A stretch of DNA of 64,000 bases from an uncultured Anaerolineae bacterium. GTDB lineage: Bacteria; Chloroflexota; Anaerolineae; Aggregatilineales; Phototrophicaceae. A program made the translations under genes and the position numbers. The notes beneath the pieces are model-generated. The model saw nothing but the letters and a program-made list of their open reading frames with translations, searched no databases and was not told the DNA's origin. Shown here piece by piece: positions 60,619 to 64,000 of this stretch (within the stretch, counting starts at the first letter, position 1; each line of letters opens with the position of its first letter). The DNA lies in the NCBI GenBank assembly GCA_937995825.1, contig CALKJO010000009.1:372001-436000 (forward strand), written 5' to 3'.

Positions 60619-61770
60619 ATGACTGAACACAAGCCCAAAATCCTGGTCATTGAAGACGTGCCGTCGCTTCGAAGGGACATCATCGAAATGCTGGGATTTG
60701 AAGGATACGAAGCGGAAGGCGCAGAGAACGGCTCGATTGGCGTCGAAAAAGCCCTTTCGTTCCAGCCTGATCTGATCATCTGCGACATCATGATGCCCGG
60801 TCTGGATGGGCACGGCGTGCTGGAGGCACTGCACAAGCAGGAGTGGACAGATTTTGCCTTCATGTTCCTCACCGCTCGCGCTGACCGCGAGGAAATGCGG
60901 CATGGCATGGAACAAGGCGCAGAAGACTACCTGACCAAGCCGTTTACGGCTTCAGAACTGCTCACCGCTGTCCGCGTTCAGCTTGAAAAGCTGAAAAAGC
61001 GCCGCGCTGAAAAGAAGGAAAGTGTCGACACGCTTGCCCGCAACATCATCTTTTCGCTGCCTCATGAACTGCGAACGCCGCTGAATGTCATCATGGGTTA
61101 TTCTGATTTGATCATAACCGCCGATCAAACCCTCCCGATGGCGCGTATCGTCGAGTATGCACAGCAGATCAATCTATCAGCGATGCGGCTTTACCGCCTG
61201 TTCGAGAATTTTCTAGCTTACGCGCAGACCATTCTGATCGCCTCCAATCCGGAACAGATCAATGCGCTTAGACTCGGCGTCACCTACTTGCCGATGGCGA
61301 TCATCGAACGCGCCGCCATCGCAAGAGTTCCGCATGAACGCCTCGCCGATCTGCATCTCGCGCTGAGCGATGTCGAAGCCGTCGGCATATCGGAGGATCA
61401 TTTCCGCCGCATCATCGAGGAACTCATCGACAACGCCTTCAAATTCTCCGAGTCGAACACAGCCGTCATCGTCTCAGCACACCCACACGAACGCGGATAC
61501 CAGATCATTATCGAGGATCACGGTCGTGGGATGACTGCGAAGCAGATCGCCAGTATCGGCGCTTATATGCAGTTTGATCGGATCATTTACGAGCAGCAGG
61601 GTACTGGGCTGGGTCTTGCCATCGCCAAACGCCTGATTGAACTGTATAACGGCACTTTCTCCATCGAGAGCGAGCTTGGAAACGGGACACGCGTGATCCT
61701 CACACTGCCAAAACCAGCTGCGGCTTCCGCCCATGATCCCCTGGATGACAAAATGGCGCTGGAGTCATAG
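60619..61770 (+). CDS. response regulator receiver - sensor histidine kinase
   Basis: REC domain KILVIEDVPSLRRDIIEML...ICDIMMPGLDG; H-box FSLPHELRTPLNVIMGYSDL; HATPase IIEELIDNAFKFSE, GTGLGLAIAKRL. Confidence 0.93.
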   Translation: MTEHKPKILVIEDVPSLRRDIIEMLGFEGYEAEGAENGSIGVEKALSFQPDLIICDIMMPGLDGHGVLEALHKQEWTDFAFMFLTARADREEMRHGMEQGAEDYLTKPFTASELLTAVRVQLEKLKKRRAEKKESVDTLARNIIFSLPHELRTPLNVIMGYSDLIITADQTLPMARIVEYAQQINLSAMRLYRLFENFLAYAQTILIASNPEQINALRLGVTYLPMAIIERAAIARVPHERLADLHLALSDVEAVGISEDHFRRIIEELIDNAFKFSESNTAVIVSAHPHERGYQIIIEDHGRGMTAKQIASIGAYMQFDRIIYEQQGTGLGLAIAKRLIELYNGTFSIESELGNGTRVILTLPKPAAASAHDPLDDKMALES

Positions 61771-61839
61771 CGCACTGACCAAACGCGGTTATAATGAACG
61801 CATTGGCTCGCGCTGTGCCTTTGAAAAGGGGATCGCCGG

Positions 61840-63042
61840 ATGCAAAAGAACACACTGCGCATGTTAGGGCTTCTGCTCTTCTTGAGTCTTGCCGCCACCG
61901 CTTCGGGATGTTCTCTGCCCGCCGGAGCGGGCTTGGAAGCGACCAATGTCGCATTTATCCCGCTCAACACGACTCCTGAACCAACCGAAGTCTTTGAGCC
62001 TGAGCCAACACCAACGGTGGAAGACCTGCCCATTGTAGAAGACCTGCCCATTCCGGACGAGTCCCCTACAGTTGAAGTCGTCGAAGTCGCTCAACTTCCA
62101 AGCGAGACCCCCACGCCGGATGAGATGGCGACATTAGCCGCGCAGTCCACCGAAATTGCCGCAGCCCAGACGGCAATGGCGGCGTCACCGACGCCAGATG
62201 AACTGGCGACGCTGTTCGCCGAGTCCACGGCATTCGCGGAAACCCTCACCGCGCAGACGCTTCAGGCGGATTTGTTCCCAACTGCCACCCCAACGCCCGA
62301 TTTTCTGGCGACATTTGACGCGCAGTCCACCCTGTCCGCCGGCACGCAGATCGCCGATGCCAGCAGCGCAGCCGCCCAGGATGAACTCGCCGGCACAGCT
62401 ACTGCGCTCGCCATCGAACTGTTCGGCGGCGCGCCGCAGAGCGGTCAGCAGCAGCCCGTCGATCCGTTCACACAGCTCGATCCCGGCTTCCAAACAGCGA
62501 CCGCTGCCATTCAAATCGCCACCTTTGAAGCAGCGCTCCAGCAAACTCAGACGACTGAAGCCATCCTCGGTCAGTTTGTCACGCCGTCACCGACCTTTGA
62601 CTTCAGCATCCTGACCCAACAGGCAGGCGGTGGGGCAGGCGGCTCTGTTGTGGCAACGCCAAGGCCATCTGTGCCGCAGCCGGGCGGAACCTGCACCTAC
62701 ATCGTTCAGCGCGGCGATAACTTATTCCGCATCTCACTGCGCTTCAATACCACCGTCCACGAGATCGCGGCGCTCAGCGGGATCGCGAACATCAACCTCA
62801 TTCTTGTCGGTCAGCAGTTGACTATCCCTAACTGCGGCGGCTCCACAGGCTCATCTTTGACAGTCACCTTTGCGCCGCCGCCGCCTGCCGGCTGCCGGAC
62901 ATATTACCGCGTGCGCCAGAACGACACGCTGTTCCGCATTTCGCTCACTTACGGGACAACTGTCAATGCGCTGGCAGCAGCGAATCCGCAGATCACCAAC
63001 GTCAATCTGATTTACATTGATCAGGAAATCTGCATCCCGTGA
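61840..63042 (+). CDS. lipoprotein with low-complexity Thr/Pro/Ala linker and two C-terminal LysM domains
   Basis: Lipobox-like ATASGC; TYIVQRGDNLFRISLRFNTTVHEIAALSGI and TYYRVRQNDTLFRISLTYGTTVNALAAANP. Confidence 0.88.
   Translation: MQKNTLRMLGLLLFLSLAATASGCSLPAGAGLEATNVAFIPLNTTPEPTEVFEPEPTPTVEDLPIVEDLPIPDESPTVEVVEVAQLPSETPTPDEMATLAAQSTEIAAAQTAMAASPTPDELATLFAESTAFAETLTAQTLQADLFPTATPTPDFLATFDAQSTLSAGTQIADASSAAAQDELAGTATALAIELFGGAPQSGQQQPVDPFTQLDPGFQTATAAIQIATFEAALQQTQTTEAILGQFVTPSPTFDFSILTQQAGGGAGGSVVATPRPSVPQPGGTCTYIVQRGDNLFRISLRFNTTVHEIAALSGIANINLILVGQQLTIPNCGGSTGSSLTVTFAPPPPAGCRTYYRVRQNDTLFRISLTYGTTVNALAAANPQITNVNLIYIDQEICIP
62017..62052 (+). repeat. 18-bp tandem duplication within the LysM lipoprotein gene
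   Basis: GTGGAAGACCTGCCCATT followed by GTAGAAGACCTGCCCATT (VEDLPI x2). Confidence 0.9.
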
Positions 63043-63569
63043 ACGAAACTATTCTTCATACTGAGTCGATCTATGAAGGGCGAGTCATCCGACTTGCCCT
63101 TCTAAAGGTTCAGCTTCCCGATGGCAGATCTGCTAGGCGTGAACTCGTGCGGCATCCCGGCGCGGTCGCAGTGGTCGCGCTCGATGCGGCGCAGAATCTA
63201 CTGCTGGTGCGTCAGTTTCGGATCGCGGCGGGTCAAGTCCTGCTGGAAATCCCCGCAGGGACGCTCGAACCCAATGAGCCGCCGTTCGACTGCGCCAAAC
63301 GAGAGCTTCAGGAAGAAACGGGTTTTCACCCCGGCAAGATCGAGCCCATTGGCGGCATTTATGTCGCGCCTGGCTATACCACTGAGTTTATTCATCTGTT
63401 TCTAGCCACCGACCTGACTGAGTCGCGGTTAGATAGCGATGCGGATGAATTCATCGAGGTCGAGCGCATCCATCTGACCGAAGCGCTCGCCATGATCGAG
63501 CGCGGCGACATCATCGACGGCAAAAGCATCACCGGTATTCTGCGAGTCGCGCGCAGACTCGGCATCTGA
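63039..63569 (+). CDS. NUDIX hydrolase (ADP-ribose pyrophosphatase-like)
   Basis: Nudix box GTLEPNEPPFDCAKRELQEETGFHPGK. Confidence 0.92.
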   Translation: MNETILHTESIYEGRVIRLALLKVQLPDGRSARRELVRHPGAVAVVALDAAQNLLLVRQFRIAAGQVLLEIPAGTLEPNEPPFDCAKRELQEETGFHPGKIEPIGGIYVAPGYTTEFIHLFLATDLTESRLDSDADEFIEVERIHLTEALAMIERGDIIDGKSITGILRVARRLGI

Positions 63570-63687
63570 TCGCCCTTGAGCGAATTCAGACAAGTGTGAT
63601 ACACTTCAAAGCCTTAGGATGATCATCTCAGGCGCGTGGTTGAGCTGCCCTTGACCAGCGCGTTTGTTTTGGAAGGACGTGACAGTC

Positions 63688-64000
63688 ATGACTGCAAACG
63701 AAACGACCAATGCTCCGATTGACGAGGAGAGCAGCAGCGCCTCCGCCTCAGCGGTGACGGAGCCGCCCCTTCGTACCCATACCCATCCACTGCTGGCAGC
63801 GCTGGAAGCGCCGGATCGCGGTCACCCTAAAATCGAAGCAGGCGATACAGTGAGGGTTCATATTCGCGTTGTTGAAGGCGACAAAGAGCGTATTCAGGTC
63901 TTTCAAGGCACGGTGATTCGCCTGCGTCGCGGCGGCAATGAGGCTAATTTCACCGTCCGGCGCGTCGCTTCGCATGGCATCGGCGTCGAACGCACATTTT
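63688..64000 (+). CDS. rplS: ribosomal protein bL19, 3'-truncated by window edge
   Basis: Hand translation [19 protein letters not shown]...[60 protein letters not shown]-terminal extension. Confidence 0.93.
   Translation, partial: MTANETTNAPIDEESSSASASAVTEPPLRTHTHPLLAALEAPDRGHPKIEAGDTVRVHIRVVEGDKERIQVFQGTVIRLRRGGNEANFTVRRVASHGIGVERTF

Overview
The window is a gene-dense, GC-rich bacterial chromosomal segment, most likely Chloroflexota/Anaerolineae-like; that placement is inferred from gene content and was not computed. I see about 50 credible CDS. They cover core metabolism and replication (acyl-CoA carboxylase genes, pfkA, dnaE, mutM, add, secA, metK, lysC, uppP, rplS) and several accessory blocks. 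I found no rRNA, tRNA, CRISPR, transposase or phage genes. The strongest regulatory finding is an unannotated 29-codon ORF (MMNSWRLTTTMRMTITQGNIPLGRRRMAR) ahead of the aspartokinase gene, followed by a perfect 10-bp hairpin with a T-run. It reads as a thrL-type ribosome-mediated attenuator. Other notable items are: (i) a SAM-I riboswitch plus intrinsic terminator ahead of metK, which shows that the ORF-track start is wrong; (ii) a xanthorhodopsin-like proton-pump rhodopsin with a DTE motif, green tuning and a fenestration Gly that suggests a carotenoid antenna; (iii) a carbamoyltransferase / DUF5989-like / small membrane protein / multi-SGNH hydrolase locus, including a 56-aa gene absent from the ORF track; (iv) a creatininase-RidA-M20-E1alpha-E1beta-stand-alone lipoyl-SDR-ALDH-SDR catabolic cluster with no E2 or E3 gene; (v) several tandem paralogue pairs of secreted or membrane proteins. 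All assignments come from reading motifs by eye. No database searches were run, and start codons are approximate unless discussed.
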